A stretch of DNA of 64,000 nt from Paraflavitalea devenefica (GCF_011759375.1 NZ_JAARML010000001.1:248001-312000); one strand, 5' to 3'; positions 27,201-34,600 are shown, counted from the stretch's first letter. Notes: generated by a model from the sequence alone, not told the origin. Program-made: numbers and translations.

Positions 27201-28365
27201 CGGCATTACTTCTTTTGAAGCGCACACGGTAGGTACCAAATGACCTAACGGTAATTTCATTACCGGTATAGCTTATGATAGAAGTACCATCAATAATAGT
27301 ATGTGAATTGTTGGTGGTGGTAGCGATGGTAACACCGTCTTTTTGCCACTCATAGTTGGTAAATCCTGCCGTAATACCCAGCTTCACATTGATGGGAGAA
27401 TCGGGGCAAAATTCATTGCGCTGGAAGAATATAAGGGGGTTGGCTTTATGCGCCGTATTCATGAAATCTATAAAACCGGCTTCAGCCCAGTGTTGGTTCC
27501 ATACGCTATGGCCAAGATCGGGATACAGCGTATACTTTACAGCCGAACCTACAGCCTTTAAAGCGTTATATACACCTATGGAAAAACCGGGTGTAGGATT
27601 ACTGTCTTTGCCACCGCTGGCAAACCAGATGGGAATGTGTACGAAATCATTAAAATTGGTAGCGCCGGTAGCCGCAGCAGAAGGAGCGGCAGCGGCTATG
27701 CGCTGTGGATAAACAGAAGTGATGGACCAGGCAGTAGCGCCACCATTGGACAAACCGTCTACCAATACCCTGTCAATATCCAACCGTGAATATTTAGCCA
27801 GCGAATCTATTACTCTTAAAACAAGGTTATACCAGGGCGTATAAGGAGCCACGCCCCAGTTGCTGGAGCAGGAGTTGCCATTTGTAGCGATCTGGGGATA
27901 GAACAGAAACCCATCGTAAGAACCATTGTCTACCCGGTCACGGAAGGTCTTTCCACCATGCGCCAATTGGCGTTCATTGTTGTAAATGTTTCCGTTAGAA
28001 TTACAGCCTGGCTCACCGGCGCCATGAAAAAATAACATGACGGGGTATTTTTTGCTGGCGCTATCGGGATTCGAATAGCTTTTAGGGAATTTCAACCGGA
28101 AACTCATCCCTTGTCCGAGGTTGATGAAGTAGGCCTTGTAGGAACTATTATCCCAGGCGCCGTTACCGGTGCTGATCCCATTGGATGCAACACTCACCCA
28201 TTTTTGCAATCCTGCAATGTTGGGGTTAGGATTAGCTGCCGTTCCCAGAGCCGCAGATGAGTTCCATCGAACGATGGGATCTGCCGGATTAAAAACGTTC
28301 TGTGCCTGCAACATGGCAACACAAAACAACATACTTGTTGTGGTAAGAAGTAGTATTCGCTTCAT
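21205..28365 (-). CDS. Giant T9SS-exported multidomain esterase/adhesin (2386 residues)
   Basis: Surface or secreted protein. After a signal peptide (1-21, ending LQAQ) comes an alpha/beta-hydrolase domain (about 75-320) with nucleophile elbow GLSNGG (Ser206), GGKDSNP (Asp254) and LGHSVW (His286). Downstream are an Ig-like region, FN3 (about 495-590 and 590-675), a PA14 domain (about 678-825), FN3 (about 835-920), a LamG-like domain (about 930-1150), FN3, and two dystroglycan/cadherin-like Ig domains (about 1240-1430). Then come three copies of an unrecognised domain of about 180 residues (1436-1618, 1808-1980, 2080-2258), separated by FN3 and Ig-like modules. A type A T9SS sorting domain starts at YPNPF (about 2301) and ends the protein. 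Carbohydrate-binding modules suggest a glycan ester or polysaccharide target; the substrate is unknown. Confidence 0.9.
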   Translation of the reverse strand: MKRILLLTTTSMLFCVAMLQAQNVFNPADPIVRWNSSAALGTAANPNPNIAGLQKWVSVASNGISTGNGAWDNSSYKAYFINLGQGMSFRLKFPKSYSNPDSASKKYPVMLFFHGAGEPGCNSNGNIYNNERQLAHGGKTFRDRVDNGSYDGFLFYPQIATNGNSCSSNWGVAPYTPWYNLVLRVIDSLAKYSRLDIDRVLVDGLSNGGATAWSITSVYPQRIAAAAPSAAATGATNFNDFVHIPIWFASGGKDSNPTPGFSIGVYNALKAVGSAVKYTLYPDLGHSVWNQHWAEAGFIDFMNTAHKANPLIFFQRNEFCPDSPINVKLGITAGFTNYEWQKDGVTIATTTNNSHTIIDGTSIISYTGNEITVRSFGTYRVRFKRSNAGDWSVWSPIPAVISSKPITQTPDIQVDGMRSKVLPAPDGSTSVPLKLPEGYVSYQWLQGATTVGTESTYVAQTGTYTAKVMEQFGCGALPSAAFTVIHADGLPKPEPAKNLSAAAVSLTSIRLDWSDNPNAGENETGFEIYRSTNPGGPYQLVTITPANTITYTNTGLASNTQYYYIVRAVGASGAAVVSDEAGAKTAVDNTGPTAPSNLKLLNAFTTYLNVQWTGSTDDVGVDKYDIFINGVKTYTTTQTTFTIANLDSGQLYTIHVKARDAVGNYSAPSNQVTVSTKLAVNGLTYKYFEGTWSTLPNFQNLTPVKSGTISNVNVSPRNRTDNFGFLWEGYIDIPTTANYTFEVCSDDGSKLYIDNGYAFSNTALISHDGVHANTCKTASINLTAGKHAIALAYFDGTGGDAVSWSWQNNAGLAKQAIPNSALSTTEFITPTIIAPSNLVATGVAHNKINLTWTDNSNNEAGFEILRSATPAGTYTQVATVTGTSYTDSGLVANTKYYYKIRAIGLSGESVYASNIVEVNWKVNNNGGDSNGSGSRTLTLTGATYSNASPKEGSHSLNLSGSSQYATVNNSNNGGFPSDGGYSQRTVAMWINPTSTSNRKVIFDFGNSTNGLALRFNNGDLEAGIASNSTRSVATLENFASDANWISGNWNHVAVVYNVNSLKLFLNGVEVAANNDLGGITSVVAAASNNARIGYSGSSNSDVAFNQAATSSDYFAGKIDDIYIFNSAMVAEEINHLKNFTFAPSSAATQVTPAAPTAPSGLAATPVSPTTVDLTWNDNSATETGFEIWRSPTDNSNYRVVATVPAGATTFSDTTLFANVTYYYKVRATGLANPSAYSNEITVVTPNTAPVFVTFEDFTIKHGTVHTLTVHANDPDGDALSFSTENLPYFATLQNQTNGGVDIVSAPSIADQGAYAITVYVTDAFGGKDTIVYNMVVNNNSLPNINAIADVNMNEGEARSLALVANDADGNSSIVWTVVDKPSFATLVDSGNGRASISLQPNLASSGTYAMTVRTDDGNGGWSNKTFTIIVNENDPNETIQVNMKYYTGGVAGWNDVETASGNFNMSNLKNTKGVTTTVSVSKLSGTFGASDAGVLGGGVYPNNVMKDGIFWGFSWQGGAAVDTLRILVSGLDVAKKYNFIFMGSNNCTFCGLTATSTTTYKIGNESVAIPYFMNATITDTIYQVQPAANGDVIITMIGDPNPGVGGVLNAFVMDAQFDDGTTPAKPANLVAEAEAGVGVHLNWTDKAYNEYSYKVYRATSQEGPYTLLNTLGVDANTYTDEAVLPFTQYYYYVAGSNNHGLGTTSDTVAITTANNKPVIAGLVASIAMKTDANSQDDFTVTDTPGDVVTVSIVNQPSYLTLQSLGGNNYRIIAAPTASDLGNATFTVKAVDDKGAEVTSEVTIAVTDKNTRSVYINVGNYGDAAPAPWNNINAYGNNGTTLNNLKDENNATTPFSFQLIGGWAGISPIGHETGNNSGVYPDIVLKSGWWHNNGDTKQIVFSGLDNSKRYNVIVVGSQNEGLDASARYVSGSSSDTLNARYNTNQTANLNNLTPVAGVITVDMTKLSSATYMFFTAVQLEEFAPGLNLNPVNLYVEPKDRNAAILSWSDRTNNEDAVGGFQLQRATDAAFANVTTVDLPANTTTYTSTGLTPNTKYWYRVRAKVGGVYTDWSNVGKTITPMAITYVNFNFATEYNAPAPWYNLATLPTDFYTFNNLPNQSNQPSGMSLSITKVMNGDNNFGVITGNNSGFAPDVVLQSNFWIDNTQQSQMKLSGLNMAKRYRIGFFNSMSTNGWFAGNYTCTYTINGRTVYLNSWMNSTKIVYIGDVQSDSNGELLLDFSTTETAVYGFNGGIIVQAYDDVPEGGTVLNGGLTKPGEMTGTVTEEAAARTTAQATQEVTEGRMYPNPFIDQVNLDFNNTAADNNVSVDVYDLSGKLVFRKAFGKLAAGYNTLRVNTGSANLNTGIYMVTLNVNGKPVQVSKMIKANQ

Positions 28366-28717
28366 AATACGCTATGGTTAAAAACGTTAAATCGAGTTCG
28401 TGTAAAACCTGATGAACGGCTTTAAATGAGGATATGATTCCCGGACTTGTTACAGCAAAGGAGGCATATTGGAGATGACTCAAGGATGGTTTTGTCTAAG
28501 AATAATGAGGTAAACAGCAGAGAGGTATTCTATGGGATATTTGGAGGGAGGCTTATTGGAGATGGGGCAAAAGTAACAATCTTTTCTAAAAAGCGAAATT
28601 ATTTAACTAAGATATTCAATCCAATAACCACTTCCGGGTATTTTTGACAAAGGTCAAGGGGCGATTTAAAAAAAACAGAATAATATTGCGCCGGGAATCC
28701 ATCTTATCTTCATTTGC
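28366..28717. other. 352-bp divergent intergenic region
   Basis: It separates the minus-strand giant T9SS gene from the plus-strand GT2 gene and must hold both promoters. Perfect TAnnTTTG boxes occur at 28639-28646 (plus) and 28568-28575 (minus, TACTTTTG), the latter implying a leader of about 195 nt. No gene, strong hairpin or long repeat was seen. Confidence 0.6.
28639..28646 (+). promoter_or_regulatory. -7 promoter box for the GT2 gene
   Basis: TATTTTTG matches TAnnTTTG exactly and lies about 70 bp before the GTG start. No good TTTG is present 19-21 bp upstream, so confidence is limited. Confidence 0.35.
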
Positions 28718-29917
28718 GTGATATATACAATCAACATTATTTTTTGGGCCAGCCTGTTTATCATCTTCTATAGTTATATAGGTTATGGTATCCTGCTGTG
28801 GATCATTCTACGCATTAAATCGGTATTCAGCAGCAAGAGCCGGGAACCGGAAACCGGGAAGCCGGAGCCAGCCTGGCCGGCGGTAGCGCTGGTAGTAGCG
28901 GCGTATAATGAAGAGGATTTTATTCTACAAAAAATAGAGAACACCCTGGCGCTGGATTATCCGAAAGACAAGCTGGAGCTGATTTTCATCACGGATGGAT
29001 CCAGCGATAACACGCCCGCGATTATCAGCCGGCACCCTGGCATATTATTATTACACCAGCCCGAGCGCAGGGGTAAAGTAGCGGCCATGAACCGGGCCAT
29101 TCAGCATGTTCAGGCGCCTCTTGTTATTTTTTGCGATGCCAATACCCTATTAAATAAAGATTGTGTACGGGAGATCGTAAAACATTATGAAAATCCCAAA
29201 GTGGGGGGCGTGGCCGGTGAAAAAAAGATCATGCAGCAGGGAAAAGATGCTGCGGCAGCGGCGGGAGAAGGCTTGTACTGGAAATATGAATCCTTCCTCA
29301 AAAGGCTGGATTCTGCCTTATACACGACCGTGGGAGCCGCAGGTGAATTATTCTCTGTACGGAAATCATTGTTTGAACAAGCACCGGAAGGGACCATTAT
29401 CGAGGATTTCGTGCAGTCTTTAAAGCTGGTGATCAATGGATATGTAGTTCGCTATGAGCCCAATGCCTATGCTGCCGAAGCACCCTCGGCCAGTATCAGG
29501 GATGAGATGAAACGTAAAGTGCGGATTTGTGCGGGCGCCTTCCAGGCCATGGTCTTGTTGAAAGAGCTCTTTAACGTGTTCAAATACCCGGTGGCCTCAT
29601 TCCAGTTCATTTCCCACCGCATCCTGCGCTGGACGGCCTGCCCGGTAGCCCTGGTACTGTTGCTCATCAGTAACCTGCTCATTGTGGGGCTGGGGGGCGG
29701 TATCTTTTACCAGGTGGTGCTGGCTGGACAGCTATTATTTTATATAATGGGTATCACGGGCTGGATCTATGCCAGCCGTAATATCCGCCTGAAAGCCGTG
29801 TATATTCCGTTTTATTTCCTTTTTATGAATCTCTCGGTATTTATCGGCTTCAGTCGCTTCCTGCGGAATAAACAAACCGTATTGTGGGAAAAGGCTGCCC
29901 GGCAGAAGATAGCCTGA
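28718..29917 (+). CDS. Membrane-anchored GT2 glycosyltransferase
   Basis: Processive-type family 2 glycosyltransferase of 399 residues. One N-terminal membrane helix (about 5-30) and three or four C-terminal helices (about 300-380) flank a GT-A domain. Sugar-nucleotide motifs visible are VVAAYNEEDFI, FITDGSSDNTP, FCDANTLL (DxD position) and IIEDFVQSLK, followed by KRKVRICAGAFQAM in place of the usual QxxRW. It probably adds sugars to a lipid-linked polysaccharide intermediate. The start is a GTG at 28718; no ATG lies near the start of the conserved region. It opens the plus-strand half of the polysaccharide region. Confidence 0.87.
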   Translation: MIYTINIIFWASLFIIFYSYIGYGILLWIILRIKSVFSSKSREPETGKPEPAWPAVALVVAAYNEEDFILQKIENTLALDYPKDKLELIFITDGSSDNTPAIISRHPGILLLHQPERRGKVAAMNRAIQHVQAPLVIFCDANTLLNKDCVREIVKHYENPKVGGVAGEKKIMQQGKDAAAAAGEGLYWKYESFLKRLDSALYTTVGAAGELFSVRKSLFEQAPEGTIIEDFVQSLKLVINGYVVRYEPNAYAAEAPSASIRDEMKRKVRICAGAFQAMVLLKELFNVFKYPVASFQFISHRILRWTACPVALVLLLISNLLIVGLGGGIFYQVVLAGQLLFYIMGITGWIYASRNIRLKAVYIPFYFLFMNLSVFIGFSRFLRNKQTVLWEKAARQKIA

Positions 29918-30328
29918 TCACTATAAAATACCACGTAATGGGTATTTGTAGTTTAATAGCAAAAGTGGACTTTTGCCATATAATAAAAATATAATAAGCG
30001 CGGAAATTTGGTTTATTAATTTTTGTTATTACTTTTACCGGCGAAAGTAAACCACTCCACCTCTTAGTTCAACTATCCTTTTGGAAACGGCGATAAGGCC
30101 AAAATGAAATGATAGCAGCTTATTCTCGATCCCACGAATCCTTGAAATTCCCCTGTAACCTGATTTCACATCAGATAATCCACATACCATCCTGTAAAGC
30201 CTGATACGATCATTCCGTACGGCTTGCCTGTTAAATTAGATTGTTCAATACCCATGTAAGCCATGTTAGTCCAACAACATGCCTGTTGAAAAATTGCGAA
30301 TTTTTCTAAAGCTTAACTTATTCCCTGC
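29918..30328. other. 411-bp leader region of the receiver gene
   Basis: AT-rich region between the GT2 stop and the response-regulator ATG. No gene is seen. It contains a 19-bp palindrome just before the ATG (30288-30306) and a smaller inverted pair CATGTT/AACATG at about 30262-30281. No perfect TAnnTTTG box was found. Confidence 0.5.
30288..30306. promoter_or_regulatory. Palindromic operator-like site upstream of the receiver gene
   Basis: GAAAAATT and its perfect inverted copy AATTTTTC are separated by GCG, ending 22 bp before the receiver ATG. Symmetry and position suggest binding of a dimeric regulator; the protein is not known. Confidence 0.45.
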
Positions 30329-30733
30329 ATGAAAAAGCAAATACTCGCAATTGATGACAGTAAGGCAATACGTTTTTTGTTGCAAACTGTACTCGGCAAA
30401 GATTACACGGTGGTAACGGCTTCTGATGGATGTTCAGCTATGTATTGGCTATCTAAAAGAAATCTGCCCGACCTGATTATTACAGATGCCCAGCTTCCAG
30501 ATATGCAGGATTGGGAACTGATAGAACAGCTTACCTCGAGCGGTATTTACCGCGATATACCAGTAATGGTTATCTCGTCGCTCGACAAAGCACAGGTAGA
30601 TGCCAAATGCGCAGAGTTTGGCGTGGTAGCAAATTTTACCAAACCCTTTAATCCGGTTGACCTCATTAATGCGGTACAACGGATTATCAATGATACCAGG
30701 GTGTCGCCAGCCATTGTGGCACATGCCAGTTAA
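30329..30733 (+). CDS. Stand-alone response-regulator receiver protein
   Basis: CheY-like receiver of 134 residues without an output domain. The acidic pair is Asp9-Asp10 (AIDDSK), the phosphorylation site is Asp53 (LIITDAQLPD), the switch Ser is in VISS (about 83), and the conserved Lys is Lys105 (FTKPF). All catalytic positions are intact, so it should be phosphorylated by a histidine kinase; none is in the window. It lies 40 bp upstream of a sugar transferase that carries a receiver-like domain of its own, which suggests post-translational control of polysaccharide synthesis rather than transcription control. Confidence 0.93.
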   Translation: MKKQILAIDDSKAIRFLLQTVLGKDYTVVTASDGCSAMYWLSKRNLPDLIITDAQLPDMQDWELIEQLTSSGIYRDIPVMVISSLDKAQVDAKCAEFGVVANFTKPFNPVDLINAVQRIINDTRVSPAIVAHAS

Positions 30734-30773
30734 TTCGTAATACCTGAGTTTTTAAATCTCATAACCTTACTTT

Positions 30774-31940
30774 ATGGAACTAACATTTTTACAAGGCGAA
30801 AAGGCAACAAAGAGAGTTTATAAGCATTTTACCATCAATGCCCAGACTGCCTCCCCTACAACAGAGCAGCAGAAGCTGGAATTCTTCTATATTGGTAAAA
30901 AGGCTGATAATATCAGTAGTCTGATCAACGTGTTCGAAAGTGGTTATGCGGCGGAGTCTGTAAGCAATGCCAAATCCATGCTCAGGCGCCTGCTGAACAA
31001 TTCAAAAAATATTAGCCTCCCCGATATCATTATTGTTGAAGCCCCTATTGGCATTGAGCAGTTGCGCGACCTGCACCTGTTCCTGCTGATGCACAAAGGG
31101 CTTACACCGGTTCCCGTGGTAGTGGAAGCTACCAACGCCACACCTGCAGAAATTGAACGCTTCAAGAATTACAGTTTTGTGGACGACATCATCTTTTTAC
31201 AGGACTATAACCGCCAGCGCCTGCTGCGGAAAGTAAGTTTCCTGAAGAAGCTGAAGCACAAATTTGTCAATGAGCTGAACAGCCGCGTCATGGAAACCAA
31301 CCTTCAGGTAACCTCTCCTGCCAGCCCTGTTCTTAAAAGAGCCTTCGACATGCTGATAGCCGGCCTGTTGTTGCTGGCGTTGACCCCGATATTCTTACTG
31401 GTTGCCCTGGCCATCAGGCTGGAATCAAGAGGCCCTGTTTTCTATATTGCCAAACGCGCCGGACGTGGTTATAAGATCTTTGATTTTTATAAGTTCAGAA
31501 CGATGGCCGTAGATGCCGACAAGAAGGTGGCTGAACTAGCCCACATGAACCAGTACAATGCCAGTGAAGCAGGCGCTATGTTCTTTAAGATCAATAATGA
31601 TCCCCGTATTACCAAAGTAGGCGCTTTCTTACGCAATACCAGCCTGGATGAATTACCCCAACTGGTCAATGTGCTCATCGGCGACATGTCGCTGGTAGGT
31701 AACAGGCCTTTACCCTTGTATGAGGCAGCATCCCTGACTACCGATGAATGGGCCAAGCGTTTTATGGCTCCCGCAGGTATGACCGGATTATGGCAGATCA
31801 AGAAAAGAGGTAAAGAAGACATGTCAATTGAAGAGCGTATTAACCTGGATATTGATTATGCCGACAGGTTCAGCTTTATGTACGATCTGTGGATCATGGC
31901 TAATACACCATCGGCCCTGATCCAGCGCACGAATGCCTGA
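30774..31940 (+). CDS. Polyprenyl-phosphate sugar-1-phosphate transferase with N-terminal pseudo-receiver domain
   Basis: Initiating enzyme of polysaccharide assembly, which puts the first sugar phosphate on undecaprenyl phosphate at the inner membrane. The C-terminal part (about 186-388) is a bacterial sugar transferase with KRAFDMLIAGLLLLALTPIF (membrane helix), KFRTM, and RNTSLDELPQLVNVL followed by GDMSLVGNRP. The N-terminal 35-165 residues resemble a receiver fold: PDIIIVEAP aligns with the phosphorylation strand, VPVVVEATNA with the Thr/Ser strand and VDDIIFLQD with the Lys strand. The acceptor Asp is replaced by Glu89 and the Lys by Gln, so it cannot be phosphorylated normally. It probably forms a unit with the upstream receiver. 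A hairpin terminator follows. Confidence 0.9.
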   Translation: MELTFLQGEKATKRVYKHFTINAQTASPTTEQQKLEFFYIGKKADNISSLINVFESGYAAESVSNAKSMLRRLLNNSKNISLPDIIIVEAPIGIEQLRDLHLFLLMHKGLTPVPVVVEATNATPAEIERFKNYSFVDDIIFLQDYNRQRLLRKVSFLKKLKHKFVNELNSRVMETNLQVTSPASPVLKRAFDMLIAGLLLLALTPIFLLVALAIRLESRGPVFYIAKRAGRGYKIFDFYKFRTMAVDADKKVAELAHMNQYNASEAGAMFFKINNDPRITKVGAFLRNTSLDELPQLVNVLIGDMSLVGNRPLPLYEAASLTTDEWAKRFMAPAGMTGLWQIKKRGKEDMSIEERINLDIDYADRFSFMYDLWIMANTPSALIQRTNA

Positions 31941-31970
31941 TGTGATATTTTATATAGTTCATTAGTTTTC

Positions 31971-32011
31971 TGCCGGGAAGGTTCCTCACTCAGCCATCCC
32001 GGCAATTTTTT
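31971..32011 (+). terminator. Intrinsic terminator after the sugar transferase gene
   Basis: TGCCGGGA (31971-31978) pairs with TCCCGGCA (31997-32004) over an 18-nt loop and is followed by AATTTTTT. It lies 30 bp after the stop of the sugar transferase gene. Confidence 0.75.
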
Positions 32012-32038
32012 AGTAGCTTACCACAAAAAGAACCCGAC

Positions 32039-32944
32039 ATGCGAAAGGACCAGCCTTTCATATCCATCATTACTTTAAACTATAACCAAACCGACGTCAC
32101 CTGCGATTTCCTGGCTTCCACCCGCAACCTGAAGTACCGGAATTTCGAGATATTGGTTTGTGATATGGCTTCTGCTGTAGACCCCACCCCTAAAATTGAG
32201 ACAGGTAATTATCCCAATACCCGTTTATTGCTGAGCAAAGAGAACCTGGGTTTTGCCGGTGGCAATAACTGGGGCATGCGCCAGGCCAAAGGCGATTTCA
32301 TGTTTATCGTGAACAATGATACCGTGGTTACAGATAACCTGCTGGACGAATTGCTGAAGCCTTTTTATGAAGACGATTCGATTGGCGTTACCTGTCCCAA
32401 GATCAAATATTTCGACCAGCCCAACGTAATACAATATGCAGGTTTCAATCCCATGAATAATTTTACGGGACGTACCACCAGCATTGGCACACATGAGGAA
32501 GACAAGGGACAATACGATACTTCCGGCATTACCTATGGCGCCCATGGTTGCGCCATGCTGGTAAAAAAGGAAGTAATAGAGCAGGTGGGCATGTTCCCGG
32601 AGAAATTCTTCCTGTACTATGAAGAGTGGGATTGGTCGGCCAGGATACTGAAGGCCGGATTTAAGATCTGGTATACTGCACCGGCCGTTATTTACCACAA
32701 AGAATCCCTGAGCGTAGGTAAGGCCAACCCCATGAAAGTGTATTACCATACCCGCAACCGCATTTTATACATGCGCCGCAACGCCCGTTTTTTCCCTTTA
32801 TTGGTATTTACAATTTATTTTGGCTTGTTTGCAGTACCTAAAAATACGATCAGCTACCTGTTGAAAAAGCAGTTCACCCATCTGAAGTTCTTTTTGAAGG
32901 GTGCTGCCTGGAACCTGTACTCATCCAGTTATTCACCGGTATAG
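32039..32944 (+). CDS. GT2 glycosyltransferase (rhamnosyltransferase-like)
   Basis: Cytoplasmic family 2 glycosyltransferase of 301 residues. The nucleotide-binding start ISIITLNYNQTDVT, the segment ENLGFAGGNNWGMRQAKGD, and the DxD-like VNNDTVV are typical of the WcaA/rhamnosyltransferase group, as are YGAHGCAMLV and FLYYEEWDWSARI, which holds the catalytic-base-like acidic residues. It adds a sugar to the lipid-linked intermediate; donor and linkage are not deducible. It is followed at 21-34 bp by another GT2 gene, with a word-like repeat in the gap. Confidence 0.88.
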   Translation: MRKDQPFISIITLNYNQTDVTCDFLASTRNLKYRNFEILVCDMASAVDPTPKIETGNYPNTRLLLSKENLGFAGGNNWGMRQAKGDFMFIVNNDTVVTDNLLDELLKPFYEDDSIGVTCPKIKYFDQPNVIQYAGFNPMNNFTGRTTSIGTHEEDKGQYDTSGITYGAHGCAMLVKKEVIEQVGMFPEKFFLYYEEWDWSARILKAGFKIWYTAPAVIYHKESLSVGKANPMKVYYHTRNRILYMRRNARFFPLLVFTIYFGLFAVPKNTISYLLKKQFTHLKFFLKGAAWNLYSSSYSPV

Positions 32945-32976
32945 TTGAACATTGAGCATTGAATATTGAACATTAT
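32945..32976. repeat. Word-like direct repeat (TTGAACATT family)
   Basis: The gap between the two GT2 genes consists of near-repeats of one word: TTGAACATT, GAGCATT, TTGAATATT and TTGAACATT. It is a further member of the low-complexity junction elements. Confidence 0.5.
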
Positions 32977-32977
32977 T

Positions 32978-34183
32978 ATGATACAGAACATTCTACATAT
33001 ACTCTTTTTTATCCTGTTCATATATTTTGCGATCAATACGCTGTACTTCTTTATAGCGTCGGTGGCGGCTAAACTGTACCGCCCGAAAGCATACCAGCCC
33101 AACCCTTCCAAAAAACGTATTGCAGTACTGATACCTTCCTATAAAGAAGACCATATTATCGTGAACACTGCCCGCAAAGCTGCAGAGCATGACTATCCCG
33201 CCAGCCATTTCAAGGTGTACATTGCTGCCGATCAGCTTCAGCCTGCCACGATCGCGCAACTGCGGGCTATCCCCCATGTAGAGGTACTGGAAGTACAGTT
33301 TGAAATTGGCTCAAAAGCACGCTCCCTGAATAAGTTATTGAACTGGATACCGGAGTCGGCCTATGATGTGGCAATTATCCTGGACGCCGATAATATTATG
33401 AAAGCCGGCTGCCTGGAGAAGGTGAATGCTGCTTTTCAACGGGGATTCCGGGCCGTGCAAAGCCACCGTATTGCCAAAAACCGCAATACGCCGGTGGCCA
33501 TACTGGATGCCATGAGTGAAGAGATCAATAATATGATCTTCCGCAAAGGCCAGCGGGCATTGGGTTTCTCCAGCAATACCATTGGCTCGGGTATGGCCTT
33601 TGAGTTTCATAAGATCAAAGAGATCTACAACAAGCCCGGTATCCTGGGCAACCCGGCTTGTGACCGGGAGGTGGATTTTGAAATTATGAAGGCCGGGATC
33701 TGCATTGAATTTATAGACGATGCTTATGTATTGGATGAAAAGGTGTCGAGCAAGGAGGTATTTGAAAAGCAACGCACCCGGTGGCTGGAATCACAGATCA
33801 TTCACCTGCGTCTCTTCTTCGATAAGAAAGGCGGGCCTATCCCCAAAACAAAAGACTACTGGAATAAGCTGTTCTGTAACCTGGCCCCTCCCCGCCTGAT
33901 CTTCCTGGCCAGCTACTTCCTGGTATTTGCCCTGTTTGTGCTGGAATACTTTACCGGCTTTTCCATTCTGTCACCATCCTACGCCTGGTGGTTTGGTTTA
34001 ACGGCCATGTACGGGCTCACTTTTGTGATCGCTATACCGGGCAACTTTTATTCCCTGCAAACAGCAAAGGCCATTGCCCATATCCCCCTGCTGATCCTTT
34101 CTGTCATACGGGGTATCTTCAAGATGAATGTAGATCGTAAGGAGTTCGTACATACGCCCAAGGCGTTTACACAGGATAACTAA
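32978..34183 (+). CDS. Membrane-associated GT2 glycosyltransferase
   Basis: A 401-residue family 2 glycosyltransferase with an N-terminal membrane helix (about 5-27) and two or three C-terminal helices (about 305-370). The catalytic domain shows IAVLIPSYKEDHII, IILDADNIM (DxD), GSGMAFEFH, and QRTRWLESQ, a QxxRW-type acceptor/processivity motif. It is probably a processive or polyprenyl-directed enzyme in the same pathway. The ATG at 32978 is preferred over a TTG 12 bp earlier because that TTG is inside the junction repeat. A 417-bp regulatory region follows. Confidence 0.88.
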   Translation: MIQNILHILFFILFIYFAINTLYFFIASVAAKLYRPKAYQPNPSKKRIAVLIPSYKEDHIIVNTARKAAEHDYPASHFKVYIAADQLQPATIAQLRAIPHVEVLEVQFEIGSKARSLNKLLNWIPESAYDVAIILDADNIMKAGCLEKVNAAFQRGFRAVQSHRIAKNRNTPVAILDAMSEEINNMIFRKGQRALGFSSNTIGSGMAFEFHKIKEIYNKPGILGNPACDREVDFEIMKAGICIEFIDDAYVLDEKVSSKEVFEKQRTRWLESQIIHLRLFFDKKGGPIPKTKDYWNKLFCNLAPPRLIFLASYFLVFALFVLEYFTGFSILSPSYAWWFGLTAMYGLTFVIAIPGNFYSLQTAKAIAHIPLLILSVIRGIFKMNVDRKEFVHTPKAFTQDN

Positions 34184-34213
34184 CGTTTGATATGGGCATG
34201 CCCTGGGAATAGT

Positions 34214-34227
34214 TTGATATATATCAA
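34214..34227. promoter_or_regulatory. FNR/CRP-family box 1
   Basis: TTGATATATATCAA is a perfect match to the FNR half-site arrangement TTGAT-N4-ATCAA. It lies 31 bp after the GT2 stop, upstream of the 1809-residue esterase gene. Assignment to an Fnr-like regulator rests on the E. coli consensus; Crp/Fnr-family proteins are common in Bacteroidota, but their sites are less well defined. Confidence 0.5.
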
Positions 34228-34259
34228 GCTGAAATAGACGCTATTCAGCCATTATTAGT

Positions 34260-34273
34260 TTGATATACATCAA
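34260..34273. promoter_or_regulatory. FNR/CRP-family box 2
   Basis: TTGATATACATCAA is a second perfect TTGAT-N4-ATCAA site, 46 bp centre-to-centre from box 1. Two perfect copies in one intergenic region make chance less likely. Confidence 0.5.
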
Positions 34274-34547
34274 AAACTGTAACAGGCATTAGATTTTAAT
34301 TACATGCTTTTTTCTCCTTCAATTCAAGCTGGGTTTTCCACATTTTGTACATTTTAAATGCTGGAACACGCGTTTGGCCTTTATTTTGCGTGAGTTTCCT
34401 GCTTACCCGACACCTTCTGATTCTGTTCCCTCTGATCCACTTCTAAGAAAGTCAGTGCATCTACTTTTTAAAAAACGGGGCTTTTTCATGTCGCTAATAA
34501 CACCACATAGTTGTTTCCTGGTAGGATTATTGTATATTCATATTCGT

Positions 34548-34594
34548 AATCCGAAAAGTCCAGATAGTCCAAGCTATCCTAAATCCGAAAAATC
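34548..34594. repeat. Word-like repeat (AATCCGAAAAGTCC family)
   Basis: AATCCGAAAAGTCC, ATAGTCC, AAGCTATCC and AAATCCGAAAAATC are near-repeats ending just before the ATG of the 1809-residue gene. They are the opposite-strand form of the TTTCGGACTT words at 5546-5572 and 60740-60777. Confidence 0.5.
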
Positions 34595-34600
34595 AACCTC

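Larger units (their letters stand above)
34184..34600. other. 417-bp regulatory region before the 1809-residue T9SS gene
   Basis: It contains two perfect FNR-type palindromes (34214-34227 and 34260-34273), a half-site at 34187-34191, a hairpin between them (GCTGAAATAG with CTATTCAGC), and a word-like repeat next to the start codon. No gene is supported; an in-frame-looking 76-codon stretch here was rejected. Confidence 0.6.
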
